Below, in pieces: positions 16,438 through 24,953 of a stretch of 64,000 nucleotides of DNA (the stretch's first letter is position 1; the number at the start of each line of letters is the position of its first letter). The DNA lies in contig NZ_KB849283.1 in assembly GCF_000368145.1 (NCBI RefSeq), positions 2,010,324-2,074,323 on the forward strand, read 5' to 3'. The translations under genes and the position numbers were made by a program. This DNA comes from Acinetobacter guillouiae CIP 63.46 (GTDB lineage Bacteria; Pseudomonadota; Gammaproteobacteria; Pseudomonadales; Moraxellaceae). The notes below the pieces were generated by a model, which was not told where the DNA came from, searched no databases, and saw only the letters and a list, made by a program, of their open reading frames with translations.

Positions 16438-17901
16438 TTAATGGCCGAACAATGCTTTATCTAAAGGAATTTCAATTCCTACAGAAGCACCTGCATCATT
16501 GCCATGTACATCAGAATCACTGACCCAGCCATTAATTTTTAATGGCATGGTCGGTTTAATATAATGTGTCCAAGTTAAATCTAATGCTTTAATTTTGTCT
16601 TTTTCTGGGAAGGCTAAATTAATTTCATGATCTCCAAATATTCCTGCCGATTGGTTGACTTTGGCATAGATTGCACGTCCAGATAAACGATTCATCACAT
16701 CAAAGCGAATATTTCCGCCTACAGAAATCATTTCTCCATCACCACCCATTGCATGTCCCAATGGGAAACCATGCTGATAATAGCCATCTCCGTAAACACG
16801 GTGGCCATAAGAAATACCTAATGGATCACCATTTGTTGTTGTATCTGCCCATTCAACATAAAGCTGGTATGGCATGTTTTTAAAACTTGAGGAATAGTCA
16901 GTACCGGCTAAATACATTTTTTTTGAAGGTAGCATACCTGCTTCATCTTCTCCCACATACTGTCCATAGACACTGACGGGTACATTTAATAGCGTTTGTA
17001 AATTTAAACGGGCATCAAAACCTGCGATTTGGTTAGATTTGTCTTCATCACCATTTTCAAAGTTATCATTCCCTTTTATGGCATTCCATAATGAATCCCA
17101 ATTCTCTGGACGTCCCTCACCACCCCATTGTAAAGTACGTGAAGCGCCTAATTCTAAATAGGGCAATGGTTGTGCTGTTAAACGAAATCCTAGCAGCTTG
17201 GCATCTGGAACGGCTTTATAATCATCTAACTGACCAGCAAATGCTTGATATTGCCAAGGACCAATCCAAGACAACCATTTAGATTCAAAAGCTTTTTGTT
17301 CAGCACGTTGCGCCGTAAAGCCATAAACTGGACGGCTGGCATCACCACGAATCAAACTACCATCATGACCAGGCCCCCAATATGTTGGGATTTGACCCGC
17401 AATAACCCATTGATTCCACAACTTCCCTGCAATGTATGAACCTTCCACATTGACATCTTGACCATTGTCAATGTGCGGATCTTTTTCACCATTAACACGA
17501 AGCTTTGCATCCCAGTTTTCGCCGCCCGCATTAAATTCTAATGAACCCACATATTGTGCTTTTGCACTATCCCCAAAAGCTTGAGGAATATTTTTTTGAT
17601 CAGTTTCGGCAAATAAACCTAATTTTGCAGTTTGATTATCTGCTTTTAATGCATTTTGAATTGAATCAATAACTTTTTGTTGGGTGTTGTTTAATACTTT
17701 TGCTTGAGATAAGGCACGTTGAATTTCATCCCCACTCATTGGCCAAGTCGATGTACTGATTTGAATCACACCTTGCTGATTTAACCAGTTCAAATCTGTG
17801 CGAAGATCTTCATTATTTAATACAATTCCCTGTGCAAATACAGGTAAAGACATTCCAAGTAATACAGCAGCACAAAGTGATTTTCTTAAATACATGCTCA
17901 T
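16438..17901 (-). CDS. Capsule assembly Wzi-family outer-membrane protein
   Basis: A 487-residue exported protein. The signal peptide is KSLCAAVLLGMSLPVFAQG, cleaved after VFA. The mature part has a helical N-terminal segment (LRTDLNWLNQQGVIQISTSTWP) and then a beta-barrel rich in alternating aromatic strands (TYWGPGHDGSLIRGD), the pattern of the Wzi/capsule_assembly_Wzi family. Wzi anchors capsular polysaccharide at the outer membrane of Gram-negative bacteria. I chose the ATG at 17901 with GAG at the right distance; a TTG at 17910 and an ATG at 17895 are alternatives. No capsule synthesis genes lie nearby, so it may be a paralogue with a broader outer-membrane role. Confidence 0.85.
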   Translation of the reverse strand: MSMYLRKSLCAAVLLGMSLPVFAQGIVLNNEDLRTDLNWLNQQGVIQISTSTWPMSGDEIQRALSQAKVLNNTQQKVIDSIQNALKADNQTAKLGLFAETDQKNIPQAFGDSAKAQYVGSLEFNAGGENWDAKLRVNGEKDPHIDNGQDVNVEGSYIAGKLWNQWVIAGQIPTYWGPGHDGSLIRGDASRPVYGFTAQRAEQKAFESKWLSWIGPWQYQAFAGQLDDYKAVPDAKLLGFRLTAQPLPYLELGASRTLQWGGEGRPENWDSLWNAIKGNDNFENGDEDKSNQIAGFDARLNLQTLLNVPVSVYGQYVGEDEAGMLPSKKMYLAGTDYSSSFKNMPYQLYVEWADTTTNGDPLGISYGHRVYGDGYYQHGFPLGHAMGGDGEMISVGGNIRFDVMNRLSGRAIYAKVNQSAGIFGDHEINLAFPEKDKIKALDLTWTHYIKPTMPLKINGWVSDSDVHGNDAGASVGIEIPLDKALFGH

Positions 17902-18003
17902 TTTTCTCAAGTTTGATTTACAACCACACCTTAATTTTTTTATAAGTTTTTTTCAATGGTGAAATTGTGTTATTCATATTTTAAAATTTCATTATCCAAA
18001 TGA

Positions 18004-18026
18004 AAAAAGTGCACCGGAGTGCACTC
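18004..18026 (-). terminator. Terminator after the phosphate transporter gene
   Basis: Minus-strand stem AGTGCACTCCGGTGCACT followed by six T, about 70 nt past the stop codon of the transporter gene. Confidence 0.85.
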
Positions 18027-18095
18027 ATTTTCTTTTTAATTCAAGCAACAGCGATCATTCAACTTTTAAAACAATCGCCATCTCTAGCTTTTAAA

Positions 18096-19718
18096 TTAAA
18101 ATACTTTTAAAAATAACCAGAATAAACCACCTGATAAACAAATCGTTGCTGGTAAGGTAAAAATCCATGCGGAAAGAATCGTTTTGACTGTTGCAAAGTT
18201 CAATCCCGTTTTATTGGCAACCATGGTGCCTGCAACCGCACTATTGAGTACATGTGTGGTTGAAACAGGTAAACCAAAACCATCTGCGGCAGCAATTGTA
18301 GTCATCGCTACAAGTTCAGCCGACATCCCTTGACCATAGGTCATATGATGTTTACCAATACGCTCACCTACTGTCACGACAATACGTTTCCAGCCTACCA
18401 TTGTTCCTAAGCCAAGTGCCAATGCCACAGCAACTTTTACCCAGTTTGGAATATATTGGAGGAAAGAATCTAAGTTTTTGCGATACTCTTTTACCACTTT
18501 GCCCTGAGCTTCATCCATTTTTGGAAGTTGATCCGCTTTATCCAAGCGTTTAAAAGCGGTGGTGCTTAAGTACATATCATTACGCAATGACGATACTTCT
18601 GCTTCTGGAATATCTTTTAGATCACCAAATTTTCCAACACGCTCGCCCAAATGATCAGTCAAACTGGCCAATGCAGGAACAACTTCTGGATTCATTTCTT
18701 TGGTTTGGATAAATTTAGTAATGGTTACACGCGCTTGTTCATCTGGAATATCGGCATGCTGTGCATAAATTGCCGTCGCAGTTTGACCAGACAATTGTGA
18801 GAATGACTGTAAATGCTGTTGGTCTAATCCTCTATTCAACGAATAAGCCAAAGGCACAATACCAATCAAAATCAGCATGATTAAGCCCATACCTTTTTGA
18901 CCGTCATTTGAACCATGCGCAAAGCTTACACCGGTACAGGTGAAAATCAGAATCGCACGAATCAAAGGTGGTGGTGGTTTATTGCCTTCAGGGGGTTGGA
19001 ACAACTCAAGTTGTTTCTTAAATATTTTTTTAACAATCAAAAATACAACTGCTGCAAATGCAAAACCAATCAAAGGAGAAAACAGTAATGCTTTACCCAC
19101 TTTAAGCACTTGATCCATGTCTACACCACTTGCACCCGTTGAAGCGTGCAAAATGTAGTTCATGATGCCTACACCCAAAATTGAGCCAATCAAAGTGTGA
19201 GAGCTTGATGCCGGAATACCTAAGAACCACGTGCCTAAATTCCACAGAATCGCCGCAATCAGCATGGCAAAAACCATAGCAAAACCAGCGCCACTGCCTA
19301 CATTCATGATCAATTCAACAGGAAGTAAGGCAATAATTCCATACGCAACTGCGCCACTGGCAACCATTACCCCAAGAAAGTTACAAAAGCCTGCCCACAT
19401 GACTGCTACAGGTGCAGGCAATGCATTGGTATAGATCACAGTTGCTACAGCATTGGCTGTATCATGAAAACCATTTACAAACTCAAAACCCAAAGCGATA
19501 AATAACGCTGTCGCTAAAAGAATCACTGAATAAAGGCTTAAAGGTGGAACATGTGCTAAATCTGCACTAACTTGCACCCCAATATAAATCAAGGTAGCAA
19601 TAATGATCGTCAGAAACACCGGCATAAAAAATTTCGGTGTAGGTACATGTACATTCGTCGATTTAGCAGCTTGAGACGATTGTGCAGAATCTGAGACGGG
19701 AGGTAAATTCGAATTCAT
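18096..19718 (-). CDS. pit: PiT-family low-affinity inorganic phosphate transporter
   Basis: A 540-residue inner-membrane protein. The first PiT signature GFHDTANAVATVIYT is near residue 82, with SSSHTLIGSILG after it; the second copy of the fold holds AHGSNDGQKGMG and PVSTTHVLNSA. These duplicated segments form the phosphate and cation pathway. A hydrophilic insert of about 115 residues (roughly 305-420, with SGQTATAIYAQHAD and KTKEMNPEV-like charged helices) separates the two halves, as in PitA-type proteins. The N-terminal 30 residues are polar and cytoplasmic. It imports phosphate with divalent metal using the proton gradient. A Pho-box-like site lies 48 nt upstream of the start, unusual for a constitutive Pit system. 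Confidence 0.93.
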   Translation of the reverse strand: MNSNLPPVSDSAQSSQAAKSTNVHVPTPKFFMPVFLTIIIATLIYIGVQVSADLAHVPPLSLYSVILLATALFIALGFEFVNGFHDTANAVATVIYTNALPAPVAVMWAGFCNFLGVMVASGAVAYGIIALLPVELIMNVGSGAGFAMVFAMLIAAILWNLGTWFLGIPASSSHTLIGSILGVGIMNYILHASTGASGVDMDQVLKVGKALLFSPLIGFAFAAVVFLIVKKIFKKQLELFQPPEGNKPPPPLIRAILIFTCTGVSFAHGSNDGQKGMGLIMLILIGIVPLAYSLNRGLDQQHLQSFSQLSGQTATAIYAQHADIPDEQARVTITKFIQTKEMNPEVVPALASLTDHLGERVGKFGDLKDIPEAEVSSLRNDMYLSTTAFKRLDKADQLPKMDEAQGKVVKEYRKNLDSFLQYIPNWVKVAVALALGLGTMVGWKRIVVTVGERIGKHHMTYGQGMSAELVAMTTIAAADGFGLPVSTTHVLNSAVAGTMVANKTGLNFATVKTILSAWIFTLPATICLSGGLFWLFLKVF

Positions 19719-19765
19719 GCAGAAAGTTAGCGAATATTAGAATGCGCTTATTGTTCAATTAAATT

Positions 19766-19783
19766 GTGACAATTATATGACAA
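19766..19783 (-). promoter_or_regulatory. Pho-box-like PhoB operator ahead of pit
   Basis: On the minus strand the 18-mer TTGTCATATAATTGTCAC matches the PhoB box consensus CTGTCAT-(4 AT-rich)-CTGTCAT at 11 of the 14 repeat positions, with the right 4-bp AT spacer. A candidate -10 element AACAAT lies 10 bp downstream, the usual Pho-box geometry, and the pit start codon is 48 nt away. This suggests activation, or repression, by PhoB during phosphate limitation. Confidence 0.6.
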
Positions 19784-20275
19784 ATAGAGGTCATATGAAG
19801 TGAAATTTATAATTATTTCACTTCAGTATTTCGCTACACAAGCGACAAAATTAATATTTTTTTTATTTATAATTAGTATCTTACACCAATAAAATCAATA
19901 CAACTTAAGCAAAATATTATATTTCAGGCTGAAATAATATTTGTAATATTTCAGACCGATTTGAACTATTTATCATTTGGCATTGCCATTTTTCCTGAAA
20001 TTTATGACAAATTGATGAAAAAACAAACATGCTTTTAAGTTTATTTTTATATATGTTCCAATAAATTCCGTTTACCGAATCTATGCAAGTTTAAGGCCAA
20101 CAATTTTCCTTTCACTAAAGTACTCTGCCTCATCAATAAATCGTCTTGAATTGCATATGTTAGACAAATAATGTGCAAAAAATAAAGAGATCATCCAAGC
20201 AATGTTTTACACGCTTTTTAAAGGCTTGCTCTAATAGATCAAGCAATCGTTTACTTTTCAATTTGTAATGTGCAT
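19784..20275. promoter_or_regulatory. Intergenic region with repeated CTGAAAT/ATTTCAG half-sites
   Basis: About 490 non-coding bp upstream of pit and downstream of the adhesin gene. It holds a perfect 10-bp inverted repeat GAAGTGAAAT (19797-19806) / ATTTCACTTC (19815-19824), a perfect palindrome ATTTCAG-G-CTGAAAT (19921-19935), and further half-sites at 19948-19954 and 19994-20000. The remainder is featureless AT-rich DNA. A cluster of similar half-sites is suggestive of a regulator, but short AT-rich motifs recur by chance in such DNA. Confidence 0.4.
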
Positions 20276-20311
20276 AAAAAACTCAGCGTTCTGTAAACAC
20301 TGAGTTTTTTG
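20276..20311 (-). terminator. Terminator after the autotransporter adhesin gene
   Basis: A stem AAAAACTCAG / CTGAGTTTTT with a loop of about 14 nt, with T-runs on both strands. It lies about 60 nt past the adhesin stop and may act bidirectionally. Confidence 0.8.
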
Positions 20312-20371
20312 TTGAAGATCATCCTGAAAGTTGATCTTGAATATAAAGTTAATACTTATGTTTAATTAAAA

Positions 20372-23300
20372 TTATTTCCACTGATAGCCCATAGACACTG
20401 CTCCACCAATATTGCTACGGCTGTCAGCAGAAGCACCCATTTTCCAAACGATCTTATTACTGTCCGTAATCGCACTCACCCCGATCGCCACAGCAGTTTC
20501 ACCGCGATAACCAGAGACACCCGCACTGACCATACTCATACCCGCTTCAGTGGGTTGTGGTAAGTTACCTACCGCCATCGCACCTGCGATACCCGCATAA
20601 GTATCGTTACGCAAGTCATCCATGTTTTTATTGGTGTCATAGAAAGCTTGTTCCAGATTACTTACCCGAGTATCTATAGCACCCAAGGCATCCCCGACAT
20701 TATGGAAAGTTCCCCCAGCGACATTATAGGTGGGTGCGCCAATCGAACCGTCTTTGTTCAGTGTGGAACCGCCACCTAAATGTTGCGCCACACTGCTATT
20801 GGTTTGGTGTAATTGTGAACCGTTAATGGCATCCGTAGAGCTTGAGGTAATTTCACCATTTGCTAAACCACTGACTTTATTTGTTGTCCCATCAATCGTG
20901 ACTTTACCAACATCGACCTTATTCGCTGTAACTTGCTTTGCTGTGACTTGATTCGCAGTAACAGAATTTAACTGTATATCCTCTGCCAAAGCCACTTGAT
21001 AGTTATTTGAACCATCCGTATTGGTACTACTGTTTACAACAGTGTTCTTACCAGCAGACACGCTGGTTTTAGCGCCAGCAACCTGTCCATGTATTGAAGC
21101 AATCGCATCATGTACATTGTCTTTACCTGTATTTCCAATATTACTGGTTTTGATCGTTCCATCTGGATTAACTTTTGCATTTCCACCCAATGCATTTGCA
21201 ACACTTTCAGCGGTGTCATGCAATTGACTACCATTAACTGCTTGATCAGAATCAGCACTCACCTTACCGTCAGCCAAACCACTGATGGTATTGCTTTGTG
21301 AATCAGCTTTAATATTACCCACCGTTACAGACTCAAAACTTACATCATCTTTGGTTGCAACTTGATAATCAGTTGAGCCATCAGCCTTAGTGGTTTTTGT
21401 TACTTCAGTATTTTTACCTGCACTTACAGTTTCTGTAGATCCTTTAGCTTCATTGGTTTTAGATATTGCAGCCTTTAATTGTGCAACATTGACCGCATCT
21501 GTATCTGCTGTACCCGCTGCTACACCAGTAATTTGACGAGTGATACCCCTTGAGACATCTCCCACGGAAAATGCCGCTGCACTACTTCGCCATGTACTCC
21601 CAGTATTGCTAGAACCAAACCCTGTCAATGGATCAAAGCCTGCGATACCGGCCGCAGTATTAGCAACTGAGCCTTTACCAAGAGCAACACTACCTTCCAG
21701 TTCGGCACGTGTATCCGTTCCAAGCGCAACTGCATCTTTACTCTTGGCTGATGAATTAAGACCAAGCGCAGTAGCACCATCTCCTTTTGCACTCGCACCA
21801 ACACCTACTGCTACAGCAAGCGCTCCACTTGCACCATCATTATTATAATTACCCGCTTTGTTACCAGCATCATTGATACTCACATAATGAGTCGTATCCC
21901 CTGCACCAGCATAAAGTTTTTCAACCGCTTGATTTGTGGCATATAATTGTGAACCATTAATAGCATCTGTACTGCTTGCACTAATTTCACCTGCAGCTAC
22001 ATTGATGATTTGTCTTTCACCACCGACTTTACCGACACTGACGACACCATTGGCAGCAGAACCCACACCTGCAAAGGCATAATCCTCGCCATTAATCGTC
22101 ACTTTATCTATAGCAGTTGCTACACGATCTGTGGATGCGTTACCTAAGACCACACTGTTGGCTTGAGTTGTTGTGACATTATTACCCAGGACTTGAGTAT
22201 TATCTTGAGCAACGTTATTACTTGCACCAATCGCTGTAGAGTTTTTACCAGTTACAGTATTCAAAAAGCCCACTGCGGTAGAAAAATCGGCTTTTGCAGA
22301 TGCACCTTCACCAATAGCAACTGACGATTCACCACCCGCTAAAGCACGACCTACAGCTAAAGCATTTTTACCCGTCGCACCATCATTGTTATAATTGAGA
22401 CCTTGAATACCCTCATCATTAACACTGAAATAATGTGTAGTTGTTGCGGCCTGAACGGCTTTAAGTTGTGATAAGTTTACTGCATCAGTATCTTGGCTCG
22501 CTGCTGCAACATTGGTAATACGGCGTTCTTTTCCAACCGTCCCCACTGACACTTCACCACCCGTCGCATTGGCTGCGACAATCGTTGTACCTAACGGTAC
22601 ATAAGCAACTTCACTGTTTACATCACGAATCGCCTCGCTATTTGCACCCAAAGCAACACTGTTGCTAACAGTAGCCTTAGCCCCACTGCCTAGACTGGTT
22701 GTATCATCTACATTGCTTAGCCCTTGACCCGCTGCTCGACCCAAGGCAACATTACGGTTACCTGTAACTCTTTGTCCAGCTGAATCACCCACTGCACTAT
22801 TAGAATCACCTTTAACTTCGATACCCGCAGAACGACCTTCAGCGGTATTATTGTTACCTACAACTTCCTGACCTGCATAAGGACCCACTGCACTGTTGAA
22901 ATTCCCTTTAGTAGAAATACCCGTCATATAGCCTAAAGAATTGTTATAACTGCCTTTTCCGCTGCCGCCTGTTGCATATCCCACTGAAGTATTGTAGCTT
23001 CCTGTAACACTTCGGCCGGATAGTAAACCCATTGCTGTATTCCCTTCACCAATGATATCAGTACCTGACCGTACACCAAAAGCTGAATTATTACGCCCAT
23101 TAACATTACTACCTGATCCTTGTCCAGTCGCAGTATTTGCGGTACCAATCACGTTACTACCTGACATTTTACCCAAAGCAGTGTTACCGCTTCCTTCCAC
23201 ATTACCTCCAGCCGAGTCACCTACAGCAAGGTTACTATCACCAACAACGTTTACACCCGCATTCACTCCCAATCCTGTGTTGTTATTTCCCGTGACATCA

Positions 23301-24694
23301 CGACCAGCGTCATCACCTAAAGCTGTATTTTTTTGGCCTTTGGTATTTTTTCCACTATTCGATCCAACACTGGTATTCCAGCCCCCATCATTGTTGGTAC
23401 CTGCATTTAGACCAATAGCAATCGCACTCTCACCAGTTGCACTCGCACCTACACCTACTGCTACAGCATTTTTACCTGTTGCCCCATCATTGTTGTAATT
23501 ATTGCCTTGAGTACCACCATCATTGATACTGACATAATGGGTCGTATCGCCAGCACCTGCATAAAGTTTTTCAACTGCTTGGTTTGTCGCATACAATTGT
23601 GAACCGTTAACAGCATCTGTACTGCTTGCACTAATTTCACCTGCAGCAACATTGATAATTTGACGTTCACCACCCACTTTACCCACACTGACGACGCCAT
23701 TGGCTGCTGAACCCACACCTGCAAAGGCATAATCCTCGCCATTAATTGTCACTTTATCTACAACACTCGCTGCACGATCTGTGGATTCATTTCCTAAAAC
23801 GACACTGTTGGCTTGAGTCGTTGTGACATTGTTACCGAGGACTTGAGTATTCTCCTGAGCAACCGTGTTTTTATTGCCTAATACAGTTGTATTCTTAGCA
23901 TTATTCAGTGTATTTTCGTTCCCAAGAACACTATTTTTCTCACCGCCAATAACCGTATTACGAAAACCTGCAGTCAAAGACTTCGTGTTATCAGTGATTT
24001 TATTAAATGCCCCAACAGCTGAACTATATTCACTTGCACTTGAAATTTCGTTGGCGACACCCACACCTATAGCACGAGTACCCTGGATTGTATTATTGGC
24101 ACCTAAAACTGTAGCTCGCTCTCCATCTGCGATATTCCAAACACCAAATGCAGAAGACCATTGACCTTTAGTTTTATTTTCCGCACCGACTGCAATAGAA
24201 CGATATCCCTCGGCATTGTTATAACTGCCTACTGCAACACCAGAAAAATCTTTTACAGTATTGTTAGCACCTAAAGCTAAAGCGTCATTACCTGTAACAT
24301 TGTTATTGTGCCCAATTGCAGTACTAGAACTTGCGCTATTACTTAGCGAATTATTGTTACCAATCGCAATACTATTTGCAGCATCGCTGGTGACATTACC
24401 AATAGCAATCGCACTCTCACCAGTTGCACTCGCACCCACACCTACAGCAATCGCATTTAGACCTGTTGCTCCATCATTATTATAATTCCCCCCTTGAGTA
24501 CCACCATCATTGATACTGACATAGTGATCAGCCGCAGCAGCCATACTCGACATAGTCAATGCTGAAATTGCCAATAACGCACCTGCAACAGTTGTTTTAG
24601 CAGAAGATCGTTTACCCCGTGTCTTGGATACCTCAGAAATAGCACACCAAGTGCCTAAAGATTCATTCCAAACAATTTTATAGACCTTATTCAT
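20372..24694 (-). CDS. Trimeric autotransporter adhesin (YadA-like)
   Basis: A 1440-residue type Vc secreted adhesin. Residues 1-30 form an ESPR-type extended signal region (MNKVYKIVWNESLGTWCAIS), followed by a hydrophobic signal core cleaved near AAAA-D56. The passenger has four head modules, each opening with an HYxSxND motif (residues 57, 386, 754, 936) and containing YadA head repeats (xxAIAIGxx). Neck motifs of the form DAVNGSQL follow each. Residues 437-660 are 14 in-phase 16-residue repeats. The stalk spans about 1065-1345. The C-terminal YadA anchor, about 1350-1440, ends AVSMGYQWK. It should trimerise, insert in the outer membrane and mediate attachment or biofilm formation. A good ribosome site (GAGGTAAAG) precedes the ATG, and its terminator is present. 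Confidence 0.95.
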   Translation of the reverse strand: MNKVYKIVWNESLGTWCAISEVSKTRGKRSSAKTTVAGALLAISALTMSSMAAAADHYVSINDGGTQGGNYNNDGATGLNAIAVGVGASATGESAIAIGNVTSDAANSIAIGNNNSLSNSASSSTAIGHNNNVTGNDALALGANNTVKDFSGVAVGSYNNAEGYRSIAVGAENKTKGQWSSAFGVWNIADGERATVLGANNTIQGTRAIGVGVANEISSASEYSSAVGAFNKITDNTKSLTAGFRNTVIGGEKNSVLGNENTLNNAKNTTVLGNKNTVAQENTQVLGNNVTTTQANSVVLGNESTDRAASVVDKVTINGEDYAFAGVGSAANGVVSVGKVGGERQIINVAAGEISASSTDAVNGSQLYATNQAVEKLYAGAGDTTHYVSINDGGTQGNNYNNDGATGKNAVAVGVGASATGESAIAIGLNAGTNNDGGWNTSVGSNSGKNTKGQKNTALGDDAGRDVTGNNNTGLGVNAGVNVVGDSNLAVGDSAGGNVEGSGNTALGKMSGSNVIGTANTATGQGSGSNVNGRNNSAFGVRSGTDIIGEGNTAMGLLSGRSVTGSYNTSVGYATGGSGKGSYNNSLGYMTGISTKGNFNSAVGPYAGQEVVGNNNTAEGRSAGIEVKGDSNSAVGDSAGQRVTGNRNVALGRAAGQGLSNVDDTTSLGSGAKATVSNSVALGANSEAIRDVNSEVAYVPLGTTIVAANATGGEVSVGTVGKERRITNVAAASQDTDAVNLSQLKAVQAATTTHYFSVNDEGIQGLNYNNDGATGKNALAVGRALAGGESSVAIGEGASAKADFSTAVGFLNTVTGKNSTAIGASNNVAQDNTQVLGNNVTTTQANSVVLGNASTDRVATAIDKVTINGEDYAFAGVGSAANGVVSVGKVGGERQIINVAAGEISASSTDAINGSQLYATNQAVEKLYAGAGDTTHYVSINDAGNKAGNYNNDGASGALAVAVGVGASAKGDGATALGLNSSAKSKDAVALGTDTRAELEGSVALGKGSVANTAAGIAGFDPLTGFGSSNTGSTWRSSAAAFSVGDVSRGITRQITGVAAGTADTDAVNVAQLKAAISKTNEAKGSTETVSAGKNTEVTKTTKADGSTDYQVATKDDVSFESVTVGNIKADSQSNTISGLADGKVSADSDQAVNGSQLHDTAESVANALGGNAKVNPDGTIKTSNIGNTGKDNVHDAIASIHGQVAGAKTSVSAGKNTVVNSSTNTDGSNNYQVALAEDIQLNSVTANQVTAKQVTANKVDVGKVTIDGTTNKVSGLANGEITSSSTDAINGSQLHQTNSSVAQHLGGGSTLNKDGSIGAPTYNVAGGTFHNVGDALGAIDTRVSNLEQAFYDTNKNMDDLRNDTYAGIAGAMAVGNLPQPTEAGMSMVSAGVSGYRGETAVAIGVSAITDSNKIVWKMGASADSRSNIGGAVSMGYQWK
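22715..23386 (-). repeat. Fourteen 48-bp coding repeats in the adhesin head
   Basis: Adhesin residues 437-660 divide without gaps into 14 units of 16 residues with the pattern G-x-x-N-[ST]-[AS]-x-G-x-x-[AST]-G-x-x-[VIT]-x, for example GQKNTALGDDAGRDVT and GNNNTAEGRSAGIEVK. The standard YadA head unit is about 14 residues, so this block has its own register. Individual units differ widely at DNA level, so the array is old rather than a freshly slipped tandem repeat. Confidence 0.85.
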
Positions 24695-24953
24695 GACTTT
24701 ACCTCACATTTATAATAAATTATGTGATTAAGTTAACACTTAAACTTAAAGTTTCAACATTTTTTTACGCTTGTGCAAAAAAATCATGTATTCCCCTAAA
24801 TGCATGATTTTTTAGAATGAATTATTTGAATTTTTTTAAATTGTCTAGATCAAAAATCTGTCATCAGGAAGTGTGTCAAGATTGGTACCTTGAAAGTCTA
24901 CATTCTGATAACATATCGGCTATTTTTAAAATCCGATTTTATTGAGAGTTTTA

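Noticed and set aside
20500-24500. Long plus-strand frames rich in Leu/Pro/Ser opposite the adhesin gene
   Set aside because: These are mirror frames caused by the repetitive adhesin coding sequence; no ribosome sites or domains.
24720-24953. Possible cobalamin or SAM riboswitch upstream of metH
   Set aside because: No B12-box-like or SAM-aptamer core was found in the 230 bp; the region is simply AT-rich.
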